From Moniliophthora roreri (lineage: Eukaryota; Basidiomycota; Agaricomycetes; Agaricales; Marasmiaceae), in the NCBI GenBank assembly GCA_001466705.2, contig LATX02000200.1:868001-932000 (forward strand): a stretch of 64,000 nt of DNA, read 5' to 3'. A model generated the notes under the pieces. That model saw only the letters and a program-made list of their open reading frames with translations, was not told the origin of the DNA and ran no database searches. The translations under genes were made by a program, and so were the position numbers. Below, piece by piece: positions 1 to 10,599 of the stretch (positions within the stretch are counted from its first letter, which is position 1; every line of letters starts with the position of its first letter).

Positions 1-2820
1 GCTCCCCAACTCCAGTCAGTCCTTTCTCTTCAAACTATTCCGTGCCTTCGGAAGCCACCTCTGATGGTAAAGCCTATTTCTGCCTCGACTTGGTACTTGC
101 AGCGCTGAGTAGACGCACAGAAGTGCCCGACCTTGGCCAATTCACCGCCGTTCTGCGAGCTTGGAACCATTTTCAGCCGCTTCCGAGGACAGTTAGCACA
201 GTTCTCGCTGCTCGGCAAGATCAGACGTCCTCTTCATCTCGCACTCGATCCTTTCCAGCATCTTCGGCAATCGATTCAGACAGTGACCAAAGACCAGCAA
301 ATTCTACCGTATGGAATCAGCGGCCAATTGCCTCCTACTTGTCGTCTCTGGTAGACACCACAACAACGGACACAGAAACCGACCGAGAGCGGGAAAATCT
401 TCGCAGCCATGTTTTCTCGTCCATTTCACCTGATGGCTTCCACCATGGAGACTATGATGTAGCAGCTACTACCACCGACGACGACCCAGATGCCGACATT
501 GACGGTGACGAGCGACGTTCAGATACTGAAGGGGAGCAGTCTCGCACGGTCCAAATAGAAGACATGGACGAGCTGGACTCTACATTTGGGCACGACATTT
601 ACGACGACGATAACGACAGCAATATCAAAGAACAACAACGTGTAGAACCTGACAGCTCAGACCTTGATCAGCGGCAGGTCAAGAACATTGGTCCATCTTT
701 GACCAATCTCGGAGATGTCAGTCTTGAAGACATCGAAGAGCAGCCATCACTAGGCTTATTAGATGAAGCGCTCCGTTTCATTGCTGCAGAAAGGGAGAGA
801 TGGAATGCACAGCGGGAAGCAGGCCTCGCAAACGGAGCGACAAGTCTGTCATCGGGAATCGGTACGTTCACTGCCTCCTACTTGTAACAATAATCCTGAC
901 CCATCGGGACATAGAACCTCGCCGAAAGCGACGTAGAAAACGAAGGACGCCCCGTGCTCATTCCACTACACGAACTTCTACTTCTACTACGGCATATTCA
1001 CTCGCCGACACATCGTCATCTTCCACGCCGTTCCCTGCCTCCCAGTCTACTCCATCACTTCTCACCACCATATTCCAGTCGACTGCCGACAGAGACGATG
1101 GTGACGATGCCGATGCCGATGATTCTTCCTCCTCGTTCGACCAACATTACAGCAGCGGATCACGTCAGGACAATTCACGCCAGCCTATGTTCAAATCAAC
1201 CCCAGGTACACCCGCTCGAAGGCCAAGTCGTCGAGGAGTCAGCAAGCCGACCTCGAAGCATTCGCACGTGCAGGCCAATGCAAAACTCAAACACGCGAGG
1301 TCCACGCCTCAGCTGCGAGTCACTTCACAAGACATCGTAATCGACGAAACTGAGGAAGATAATCCACGAGTAAAACAGTTGAGATCCCTAGGCAAGAAGC
1401 TAGAGAAACTATTTCCGGAAGACCGAGCATTCCTGCGGGGAGTGGGATATGGCTTACTTGGTCCTCCGCAAACCACTGGGGGGCGTAGTCTGGGTTCTTA
1501 TTTTGATCGTCACGCTGGAGACGAATTGGGCTCAGAGGGAGTTCTCGGGTCATTTGTTGATACCAGGGGCATCAGGCCCAAGGTCTTAAAGGATGGAGAT
1601 GGAGATGAGGCAGAGAGATTGATTCACGTATTTGTCGATCAGTGCGTACACTAGTCCTTTCACTCTCCCGCACGATACTGAGAAAGAACGAAAGCTCAAA
1701 TATTCTTATCGGGCTATTAAACTATTTAAAGCGCCACCCTCGCCAACATCCTCAATACCATGACGTTTCTCAATCCTCACCTGGAGCGGACAATTCTACA
1801 GGAGGTTTCACGTCACCAAGTTACCCCAAACCGCCAAAGCATCTCTCACATTCCGCATTGACGTTGATCCTCGAAAGGGGTCGTCCAGTAACGCGGAGGG
1901 TTCTAGTCACGTCTTCCCCATTGTACCAGCCTATGGATAGTGCCGAGCAACTAGGTTTCGAAGTTCGAGTATTTGCTCGCGTCCCGGACCTGGGCGACGG
2001 CATGGATAGACAAAGAGACAATGGAGGAGATCGACAACGACACGTCCCACCGTTTCATGGCCACAAGAGAAGTGTGAGCTCTGGCTCATTCACTACCATC
2101 AATAATGTACATAATTCGGGGAGTGGAAGTGGAGGAGGCGCTGAGCTTTCGTCGTCCCCGAAGAAAGGACGGAGGCGTGCTGGGAGTGTTAATACCGGAA
2201 CGGGAGGCAACAGCGGTCCCCCGGCTAGCGGTAATAATCGGAAAAAAGGCCACCATAGAGGACCCTCTGGAGGTACTTCTACCGAGAGCGAACAAGGTGG
2301 AAACGGGAATGGGAACGGAGGCTTCCCGCAGGCTTTTATGAGGAGTCTAGGTGGTGCCACTCCGATGAACATTCCCTTGAACGGGAATTCTCCAACGACA
2401 ATGTTGTCGTCCTCGGTTCCTAATTCCAACGTGTCTACGCCGCCTGTGGCCACACCTGGTCAGGCCGCTCGTATTCGATACCGCGAACAAGGAGTAGATG
2501 AGTTGCTACAACTCAAGCTCCACCAAGCTTTGGCTTCCATTGATGGTCCCCCTCCCAAAGACAGCACCATCATCCTCGCAACAGGGGATGGAAATACTGG
2601 GCAGTTCAACGAGGATGGGTTTTTAGGGAGTGTGAGAACAGCATTGAAGAGGGGCTGGAAAGTTGAATTGTACGCTTGGGAGGGAGGATTGAGTCGAGCA
2701 TGGAAAAGGGAGTTTGGCGAAAGTAGCGAGTGGGGATCTACTAGCTCTCGCGACGGACCAAGATTCAAAGTTATTGGAATGGAACAATTCGGCAGCGAGT
2801 TGGTCGAACTCTACTTTTGA
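1..2820 (+). CDS. NYN-domain (PIN-like nuclease fold) protein, 5' partial
   Basis: The frame is open from the window edge, so the true start lies upstream. Two introns join three exons: 862-914 and 1642-1694, both 53 bp with GT..AG ends. The second join creates VDHSNILIG, the classic NYN start motif (aspartate in DxSN). The C-terminal third has the strand with ATGDGN and then a conserved FLGSVRTALKRGWKVELYAW block, typical of the second half of NYN domains. The domain is interrupted by a long glycine/serine-rich, probably disordered insert (about 2050-2450). The N-terminal part is acidic and serine-rich with a basic KRRRKRR stretch that could be a nuclear signal. NYN proteins are PIN-fold putative RNases; the substrate here is unknown. 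The stop is TGA at 2818. A further small intron near position 66-104 is possible. The domain call is fairly sure, the gene extent less so. Confidence 0.72.
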
Positions 2821-3013
2821 TGGTCGTATACAGTGTAGTCTTATGTGGCTTTAAGCGCTGACTATAGGGTTGATTCTGATGTATGACAAGACTGAATTAC
2901 TAAAGCAAAATATATGTGTAAATTAGTACATACGAGCAAACGATATCTGTGTATAGAGGTGCTATGCAAACGCGTTACGCCAACGTGTATCCTAATCCAG
3001 CTTGATGGCATTG

Positions 3014-4128
3014 TCAAATACGTCGTCCAGCGGCGCTTGCGAAACCTTCAAACCATGGATCGTCCCAGGCGTCCTCGAGAATCTCCATTGCTTTCAAGCA
3101 TTCTTTCCAGTCAGCGGCTGTCCCCCATTCACGAGCTGTTCGACCACCTGTCCGCGCTTCGTAGGGCTTGTTCAGAAAAGCTCCGAGATTGGCCGCCAAT
3201 GGCGGTAGGGCACTTTTCCTCCTCTCTAGATGAGCAAGCATTCGTAAAGTCATCTGTGATCTTCAAGTGAAGAGACCACTTCGCATACTCTTCAGTGATA
3301 GCGTGTGTAAGAACCTGACGTGGTTCTTCACCGTCAACATCCATGGAATCATCTGGGAGGACCAGAGAAGTCTTGGTTCGTGCGACGATAGGGTTTTGCG
3401 TGTATATGGGAAAGTTACCCGCGAACTTCTGGAGATCGATTGGGAGATCGTGAAAGATTTCTTCGGCAAGCAAGCAGCAGGACAGTTGACCGTCAAGTGG
3501 TGACATCGCCTCGACTCCTGAAAGAAATGGATTCAAAATAGGATTGAACAGTGAAATTTGCACACTGTACTTACGGTTTGATTCGCACTGACCACACAGG
3601 AATATGGCATTGCTGCAGACAAAGGTCTTTCCTAACCGGTTGAAATGAATTGCGCAACGCAAAACCCTTTGGTCGCCCAAGTGACCCTCCAGGCTTGGGT
3701 CGCGTGTGTCCGTTTCACCTATTGCTTGCCCTCTCACGACCTTTCTCTCTCGTATCTTCGCCAAAAACCCAAATGTGATGCATTACTGGGGAATAAGCGA
3801 TTCTCTCGATCGAGTTTCGACAGACGTTTCTTTGCTCGGGGGTGACTTTCACTTACCCGTCTAGCTCATGGATGATAGCAATCGGGATTATTACCATGAC
3901 GGGGAGTTTTTGCTGCTCAACGTCATGAACAAAATCTTTGATGGCATCCAAAAAATGTAAAGCAATGTTAGTGTCGATGACAAGGAATCGTTTCGTTCTG
4001 GTACAATACTCTGAAAACGTTTGAGGTCATCATTGGCTCGTGGGTTTGACATTATCCTCGTCTGCAAACTGCTGGAAGAGTTTAAGGGCAGTGTGATAAT
4101 ATTCCCGAACCTTATCCGGGTTTTCCAT
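3014..4128 (-). CDS. PIN-domain protein, SWT1-like
   Basis: On the minus strand an exon reads RFLVIDTNIALHFLDAIKDF and ends in AIIHELDG, the PIN nuclease core with its first acidic residues. Later exons carry a degenerate second half of the PIN domain (VRGQ..GE, then VCSNAIFLC) and a C-terminal helical region with AREWGTAADWKECLKAMEILEDAWDD, as in the HEPN-like tail of SWT1. Supported introns are 3518-3574 and 3254-3312, the latter phase 0. Yeast Swt1 is a nuclear endoribonuclease that removes defective mRNPs at the pore; that role is inferred from family only. The join after ELDG (donor at 3856) cannot be made cleanly to the next open exon (about 3575-3764), so a microexon, an unusual acceptor or a frameshift lies between. 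The start at 4128 is the first in-frame ATG; coding sense continues upstream, so an earlier exon is possible. Confidence 0.6.
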
Positions 4129-4402
4129 CTGAACTTTTGAGCAGATATGTGTCTGTCCAAGTTCTTGAGTTAGGGACTGCTGCGTCTGGGAGTTGTCACA
4201 ACCTGTTACAGTAACAATGGCGTGTTATGAGGTTACGCGTTATTTATCTCATCTCGAGCAGCTTGATGATTCGCCTTTACCAGCACCCCTTACTAGCAGA
4301 ACTCCTCGTCCTCGCTATCAAACCAGTCAGATAGCCGTGCATACCATAAATAATAGAAATTCGAGTCATTCAAGCACCTTTTACCCTGCAACGTCAATCA
4401 CC

Positions 4403-5381
4403 ATGGACACTATGGAATCTGCGGGTTCATCGGGCAGTCGTGCATCAAGAGGCTCCAAGCGACGGATCTCTCTTGACGGCAATAATTCTGATGGAGCTAG
4501 TCCAAGGAGTAAAAGACGGATGTTGGAGGACGATCCTAGGGTTTCTGAAGATCCAAGTCCATGGTCGGGTAATGGTACGGGGGACTACCCAGCAGTAGGA
4601 AGTGGCAGCAGGAGTTCCGGGGTAGAGCAAAGCAGCAGCTCAATATTCATCGAGGAGTCGGGTACGTCAATCGCCTTTCTATCAGGTGTCGCCGTAAACA
4701 CTGAGGTTACCAGCATTTTCAGAACCTGGTGATGAAGAAATCATTGTCACTGGCAGAAGGTCGCGCTTCATACTTCCAGAGCGTCGTCATCCTGTACTCA
4801 ATCAACAAGACGAAACGTCGGATGACCAAGAGGCTGACGAAGATTTTGTGTCAACACAATTGGTGCAGTCGCAAGTAGGCACTCGACTCCCGGGGCAAGC
4901 ATCTAGCCTCTCACATATCTTGAACGACGATAATGTCACCGCGAACACTGCTGCTGCCGCTGCGGGTCCCCCATCACCCCTGGTAATATCTACTTTACCA
5001 TCATCGTCCTCTTCCAAAGGGAAGGGGAAACAAAAGGCCGAGGAGACGCGGGAACCCACAGCAGAGCCGGAAGCAACCTTAGCAGACTACACCTGTCCAA
5101 TATGCTTCTCTCCTCCAGCTAATGCGACTCTCACTCCCTGTGGTCATATCTGCTGCGGCTCATGTCTCTTTGCAGCAATCAAAGCAGCTCTAAAACGAAG
5201 CCAGGTCGCGGCGACGGGCGGCGATGAGGACGGTGCACGGTAAGTTGCCTGACGTTATCGCAACTCTGCTTCTATTGATAAGTAATCTAGATGTCCCGTC
5301 TGTCGAGCTCCCATACCGGGCTGGGACGGGAAAGGAGGAGGGGTTATTGGTCTCAAAATCCGGGCAAAGTTCAGTGTATGA
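4403..5381 (+). CDS. RING-finger E3 ligase, SLX8/RNF4-like
   Basis: Three exons with introns at 4662-4722 and 5240-5290. The C-terminus is a C3HC4 RING: CPICFSPP, then TPCGHICCGSC, then CPVCRAPIPGW after the last intron, followed by GLKIRAKFSV at the very end. RING at the extreme C-terminus after a basic, serine-rich, acidic N-terminal half (KRRISLDG, SPRSKRR) matches the SLX8 family, where the N-terminus carries SUMO-interacting motifs. A hydrophobic-acidic run EEIIVTG just after the first intron is a possible SIM. Such SUMO-targeted ligases act in the nucleus in genome stability. RING identity is clear; the SLX8 assignment rests on architecture. The start at ATG 4403 is chosen because upstream in-frame sequence lies in the promoter of the divergent PIN gene, and only about 275 bp separate the two starts. 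Confidence 0.75.
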
Positions 5382-5564
5382 GTAAAGTATCTGAAGCCCC
5401 CTCAAAGGACTAGAATATTCGCGATTGGCACAGTAAAGAATGATGATGTTGGGCGTGGGCGCTTGTTGGAAGGTGCATCGAAGTGCTACATAGTACGTAA
5501 AAATGCAAAGTTAAATGAATTCTTTCGGGCTGCTCCAGGGTCGACTGGTTGACTTCTCCCCAAC

Positions 5565-8167
5565 ATGATACCATATCTCCCAGTGCGAAAATCTCATCCA
5601 TATCTACAGAAACCATCTGTATTCATCACAAAACTTCCAAATTATGTCAAACTGGACGACATTACAGCTCTTTTCCAAGACTTTGCGGATATATCTGTGG
5701 CTCTGAAAAAGACGCCAACTCGACGGTTCGAAGAGGAATCAGTGTTCGCAAGAATTGAATTTCTGAGTCTTGATAGAGGTGTGTTCTTTTGATCTCAGTA
5801 GGACTTACATTGGTCATACCACATCACAGCCGAGAAAGCTATGGCCATTCTTCAAGAACAGGAGATTCCCAATACAACACCTCTTCTACGCATCTCTTTT
5901 TCGACGAATCTCATTGAATCTATATCTTGCAAATTCTCCTCTATATCGGCTGCCAAACCACGCCTGTTGACGCATTTTCCCTCGTCCAAGACATGTGGGG
6001 ATATGTACGATGTTCTGAGGACTTATGGTCCGATTTATACCATCTATAAAGACGATATTTTGGGCATTTTGGTACAGTATTGGGCGGAAGACGATGCTTG
6101 CGAGGCGGAACTTGCGCTCAAGGAAAATGTTGACCTGAGCATGGAGCTGCAAGCTTGCGATCCTAAGTCGATATACGTCTCGGTTCGTGGCATTATATAT
6201 CCCCCTTTGGACACCGTTATTGATTATCTCATAGTACTTGCCACCAGACATAGACTCACATCAAGCCCTAGCGGACATGTTTAAGCAGGTAAGAATCTAT
6301 ATACGAAGCTCAGATATTCACGTTAACACCCAATATCCAGTTTGGCAGCGTCGTTGAGTAAGGCAGCGTGCTCATCTTACATGCTACTGCCACTGACCAA
6401 CGATGCAGGTCTCTTCTCGTCATTAAGCAAGGTGTATCACGAGGTTTTGGTTTTGTCACGTTTGAAAAGCACGAAGAGGGTAGGTTCCCCTGCATCGTAC
6501 CGAAACGCCAACCATCACGCAATCTGACTGTTTACTCTAGCTTCTCAAGCAATCATGGCCATGCACGGAAAGAAGATCCGCAAGAAAAGCTTGACTGTTA
6601 CCGTGAAATTGGAACGGCGTTATCGAGGAGCTCGTGTTAGAGACTCCAAACAGGTACACCTACTCCTGGTCTGTTTACAACAGCTACTCGATGTAATTTT
6701 AGGAAACTTGTCGGCCAGTTACTGAAACGGTTGATCCGGCACAGGTGAGTTGTGCAAGCACCGTAAAACCGACACGTGCTAATGAAAGTTGGACGTCAGC
6801 CTCAACCAGATATCACGGCAAAGACAGAAGATAAACTCTCCGATCCTGTCGAAAACGAGAAGGTGGCTTCGGGTCCTGTTGAAGGAGACTTTGTTGAGGA
6901 TGCTACTTTAGTAGACGAGGACGTCGATGTCAAGCAGCACGGAGACTATCTACTTCTCAACGCGAAACTGGCCCTCGCCGAGAAAACGTCCCAGGCTTGG
7001 AAAGAGGAGTCGGATTGTCTACGAGCTGAGATGGAAGATTTGCGCATACGGGAAGCCTCCGTATTGAGCCAGCTAGAGAACGTTCGCGATTCGAATAGCA
7101 AGCTACGCGAGGAGTTGACACGCCGCAACAACGAGAATGCATCTTTAAAGGACCAGTTGAGAGATGTCCGCGAAGCTTACGACGAGGCGAATAGGGTTAT
7201 CGAAGACCTCCAGGAGTCATTTGAAGAGCTTGCGTTCGAGGAGAAGTACTTGAATGCGGAGACTGAGCGCTTGCAATCGGATCTAGCGAACTCAAAAAAG
7301 GAGGTGGAGCGGTTGACCGCTGCGCTTGACGCTGAAATTAAGCAGGGACTTAAAGCGAAGGTCGATCATCTCGAAACCCAAGTATCGCATCTCACGCGGA
7401 CCCTTGAGCTCTCCGAGTCGAGACGCAAGCTCCTGGAGCTCGAGACAGATCGCCCTAAATGGGAAGAGGCCAGGAAAGTACGGGAAGCGAAGGAGAAGGA
7501 AGAAGAGCTGGGGGCTTCTCGTCGCCGAATGCAAAAGTTGCAAGCAGAAGAGGCCGAGAGGAAACGAATGGAAGCTGAGCATGCCCAGGCGAAAATGCGC
7601 GAGGAATCAGAACGGAAAAAACGTCTAGAGGAGGAAAGGAAAGCACGAGAAAAGGCGGAAAGAGAACGTATAGAGAAGGAGCGCCAAGAGAAACTTCGTC
7701 GAGAGCAGGCTTGGAGATCGGCTACTTTAGAGGAGAAGGCGAGACTTCGAAGGAGAGATGCTCATCAGTGGGGCCGTGGCAACTGGAACGAAGCAGCCGC
7801 TGTTGCTCGCTTCCAACAAGTCGTTGACGAATTTGAAAAGACTAAATTCTCCGAGCTTAAGCCCCTGACCTATGAAGCGATACCTTGGCCAGTGCCCGTC
7901 AATCCGATGTCTTTTGTTCTGGAAGAAGTCCAGTGGGACGTGGTTGAGAAATTTTTCAATGTACTACGACGCCACTTGGATCATGCAGCATACCGTGCTC
8001 TACTTGATAGAACACATCGACTTTTTCATCCTGATAGATGGAAGGCTCGGGGAATTTTGAAGACGATCATGGATGCGGAACTTCGGTCGGGCGTGGAAGA
8101 TGCTGGAAATGTAGTTTCACAAGCCATCACGCCTTTGTGGCGAACGTGCAAAGAAAGTTCAAATTGA
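5565..8167 (+). CDS. Three-RRM coiled-coil protein with C-terminal HPD module
   Basis: Eight exons: 5565-5778, 5830-6182, 6235-6288, 6341-6357 (only 17 nt), 6409-6479, 6541-6653, 6703-6744 and 6800-8167. They sum to 2,232 nt, in frame, about 743 residues. RRM1 starts with SVFITKLPNYV. RRM2 is degenerate (PRLLTHFPSS, then GILVQYW). RRM3 is built across four introns and has SIYVSYLPPDID and GVSRGFGFVTFEKHEEA with RNP1. A long charged coiled coil (about residues 330-600) follows, then a globular C-terminus with LTYEAIPWPV and FHPDRWKARGILKT, ending SQAITPLW. The RRM part recalls poly(A)-binding proteins, so RNA binding is likely. The C-terminal module is shared with the gene at 31133-32269. HPD is also the J-domain signature tripeptide, but I cannot show that this is a J domain. 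Confidence 0.78.
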
Positions 8168-8225
8168 TTAAATGGGCGAGCAGGACTTTCGAGGCTTCGA
8201 GATTCTTGTATCAATTGAATCATGA

Positions 8226-8666
8226 CAGCTGTTGTAAGAATTGTAGAATAAATCTGATTTTTTGTCGCTCAGCGCAATTAATCCAAATTAGGATGCTGTA
8301 AGGTCCCGCCAACAAGGGTGCTCCTTGCTCAGAACTACGCCTTACTCGTCCTTGTTGCTCAGGGAACGGTACATGTCAGCTATCCAGGGCCGCTCGCCTA
8401 CCATCTCATCATATCCTCCTGCATTCAGAGCACATATCTTGAGCTTTAATACCATTGGCTGGCTAACACCGAGAACTCTGACAGCTGTGCTTTGACTGGT
8501 TCTCGCGTTTTGAAGGCTGGATGAATGTAACAATAGTTGCCCATGGTAGCAACTTGGGCGATGGGTGACACGGCGGGGCCTGGCGGGACCTTACAGCATC
8601 CTAATTTGGATTAATTGCGCTGAGCGACAAAAAATCAGATCTATTCTACAATTCTTACAACAGCTG
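8226..8666. repeat. Foldback (MITE-like) inverted repeat, 86-bp arms
   Basis: The left arm (8226-8311) and right arm (8581-8666) are reverse complements with one mismatch in 86 bp. They begin and end with CAGCTG and enclose a 269-bp spacer. The element lies 58 bp beyond the stop of the RRM gene and 53 bp before the next start codon. No convincing target duplication is visible; at most GA flanks both ends. The spacer has one short minus-strand ORF of no recognised family. A small non-autonomous DNA transposon or foldback element is the likely nature. If transcribed it would make a long hairpin RNA. Confidence 0.75.
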
Positions 8667-8719
8667 GAACTAGAGCAAAATACAAACCCATTTCCTCCAT
8701 TCATCTCACAGTCACCAGC

Positions 8720-10045
8720 ATGTATACTCCCTCGTCTCCTTCTGGTCTATTCTCCCTCAGTTCTATGTTGACTCTTATCCTACTGTTTTCAGCTTTAGCT
8801 GCCAGCACAGGTGTAGCGGGTGATTTACAAGTACGCAAATAATTTTTCGTGGAAAGTTTCCAGTTCTAAAGCGAACAATGCCAAGTGTAGGCCGTCTTAG
8901 CAACAGAGAATTTGGATATCCTAAACGACGTAGGACGCTTTGTTGCTCACTTTGAAGGAGGTTCAACCTGTCAAACTCCATGGTGCGCAACAATGGTGAC
9001 ATTTCCAGATCCCAGCTCACCATAGAACAGGGAATTTCCACTCCGTCATATGGATGTCTACGGCAGACTTTGTCTCATGTCAAGAGGCCCACCGCAACCT
9101 CCCGACGCGTCTTTGGACCACCATACGTCGAGTCAAGTTGTTTTAGACACCAGAACTTCGACAACAGAGCTTTTCTATTTCTCACACCGCTCCTCGACGC
9201 GTCATATATGCAAAGTCAACTCCGACAACGCGATACTCAAGCTGTACTCTAACCAATACGAAGTAGATCTTCCAGACACACGGATCGATCACAGCGATGC
9301 CATGATACCCTCCCTTTCCACCATCAGTGCAACAGACGAATCTGGGTTGCTTCAGACGTCTCCGCATGTTGGTGTGATGCACTCAAGCGATCCGACTATA
9401 CATGTTGGCGCTGATAATAGCCTGCCACCACCGAAGGCGCCGATCCAACCCCAGTCTCCACACCTCGCTTCTAACGAGCGAACTATGGACGATTCGATAT
9501 CGGGCACTGTCCTTCCTCCTATCCTAATCACCGCCGGAAATGGCGGAAATTCAAGTATGACCATACTGACTGCCCTACTCGGGGTCGTCGCGGCTGGGAC
9601 TATGGCTGCCATCTATGCAATCTACTGCCATAACATGTGGTCCGTCGAACGTGATTCTCCTCACACGCTGGCTCAGGGTTTTACGGAGAAGATGGATCGT
9701 CTGAAAGTCGAGATAGAGGACTTGAATACTAGCAGGGCCGAAGCCCTGCAGGATGCCGAGCGTCTTCGCAGTGATAACGACGCTCTGCGAGTAGATTTGC
9801 GCGGCTCTCGCGCTGACGTTGAGAACTACAAAACAAGGTTACAGGAGTTGGAAGTCGCATTCAGTACCTCGCTGAGGAGCAATACGGAGCTCAGTGAATC
9901 CCTGAACTCCTTGCAGGCGTATGGGTGTCCTTGGTGGACAAAATTATTCAGCATTTACGAGCGTGATTTCACGGTTCTCAACTCCGGTTTCAGAGTAGAT
10001 CACAGTAAATTCATCATTCGATTTCATTTTGACAAGGTAAAATGA
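8720..10045 (+). CDS. Predicted secretory-pathway membrane protein with cytosolic coiled coil
   Basis: Three exons: 8720-8830, 8891-8982 and 9031-10045. The intron at 8983-9030 (48 bp) is needed to avoid stops and joins TCQTPW to EFPLRHMD. The N-terminus has a hydrophobic signal-like segment (MLTLILLFSALAAS). A proline/serine-rich ectodomain follows, then a single membrane span (MTILTALLGVVAAGTMAAIY) around 9555-9625, then a coiled coil rich in Glu, Leu and Asp (about 9690-9910). The tail after YGCPWWTKLF is short and ends at TGA 10043; the last residues could run through an unspliced donor. The layout suggests a type I membrane protein. No family is recognised. It sits just after the foldback repeat, so its promoter may be partly repeat-derived. 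Confidence 0.6.
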
Positions 10046-10599
10046 GTTTCGGGCTTCGCCTATTTCAATTTCTGCAACACTTCCCGCTTGCATGAATAGA
10101 ATAACAGATAATGAAATATGCTGATGGTACCAAAGGCTTTACACGAATGCAGAAGTGGTAAAAGAATCTCAAATGTGAATATCATCTGCACAAGTGAAAA
10201 TTAGGTAGTCAAATGAAAGCACGGAGTGAATATCGGGCATCAAGTAGAACTTGTTGAGATGTTACCATACCGTTACACAAAATTCTCGCATAAAAATTCA
10301 TGTTTTCAACGTGTTTCATCGATGGTGATCGGCCTTCATCATCTTCGTGTCATATCTTGTTCTGACTCGGCGGACCTGCGTCTCGCTAAGTGTACTCCAC
10401 AGCATGCTGCTCCCGCGTATAAAAGAGCCAGTAAAATCCCAGAAAAAAAGGTGGGCTTTTTTGTGGTGCCTTCGCGCCTTTACACGCTCTCACCTGAGTG
10501 CTCTGCTGGCGCAGGCATAGTTGGGTGTTCTCCACGCTCTTTTCAGTAACTTATCAGTCTGTTGTCGTCTGTCCTCCTCATAATTCTCCTCGTTCTCCC
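10046..10599. other. Intergenic stretch with promoter of the HECT-like gene
   Basis: No gene is supported here. The only signal seen is a TATA box near the right end, listed separately. Confidence 0.5.
10418..10424 (+). promoter_or_regulatory. TATA box
   Basis: TATAAAA in the context GCGTATAAAAGAGCC lies about 180 bp upstream of the first likely ATG (10600) of the HECT-like gene. The spacing allows a 5' UTR of about 150 nt. Confidence 0.45.

Noticed and set aside
8342..8533. Short ORF in the spacer of the foldback repeat as a transposase
   Set aside because: Only 63 codons with no transposase motif; the element looks non-autonomous.
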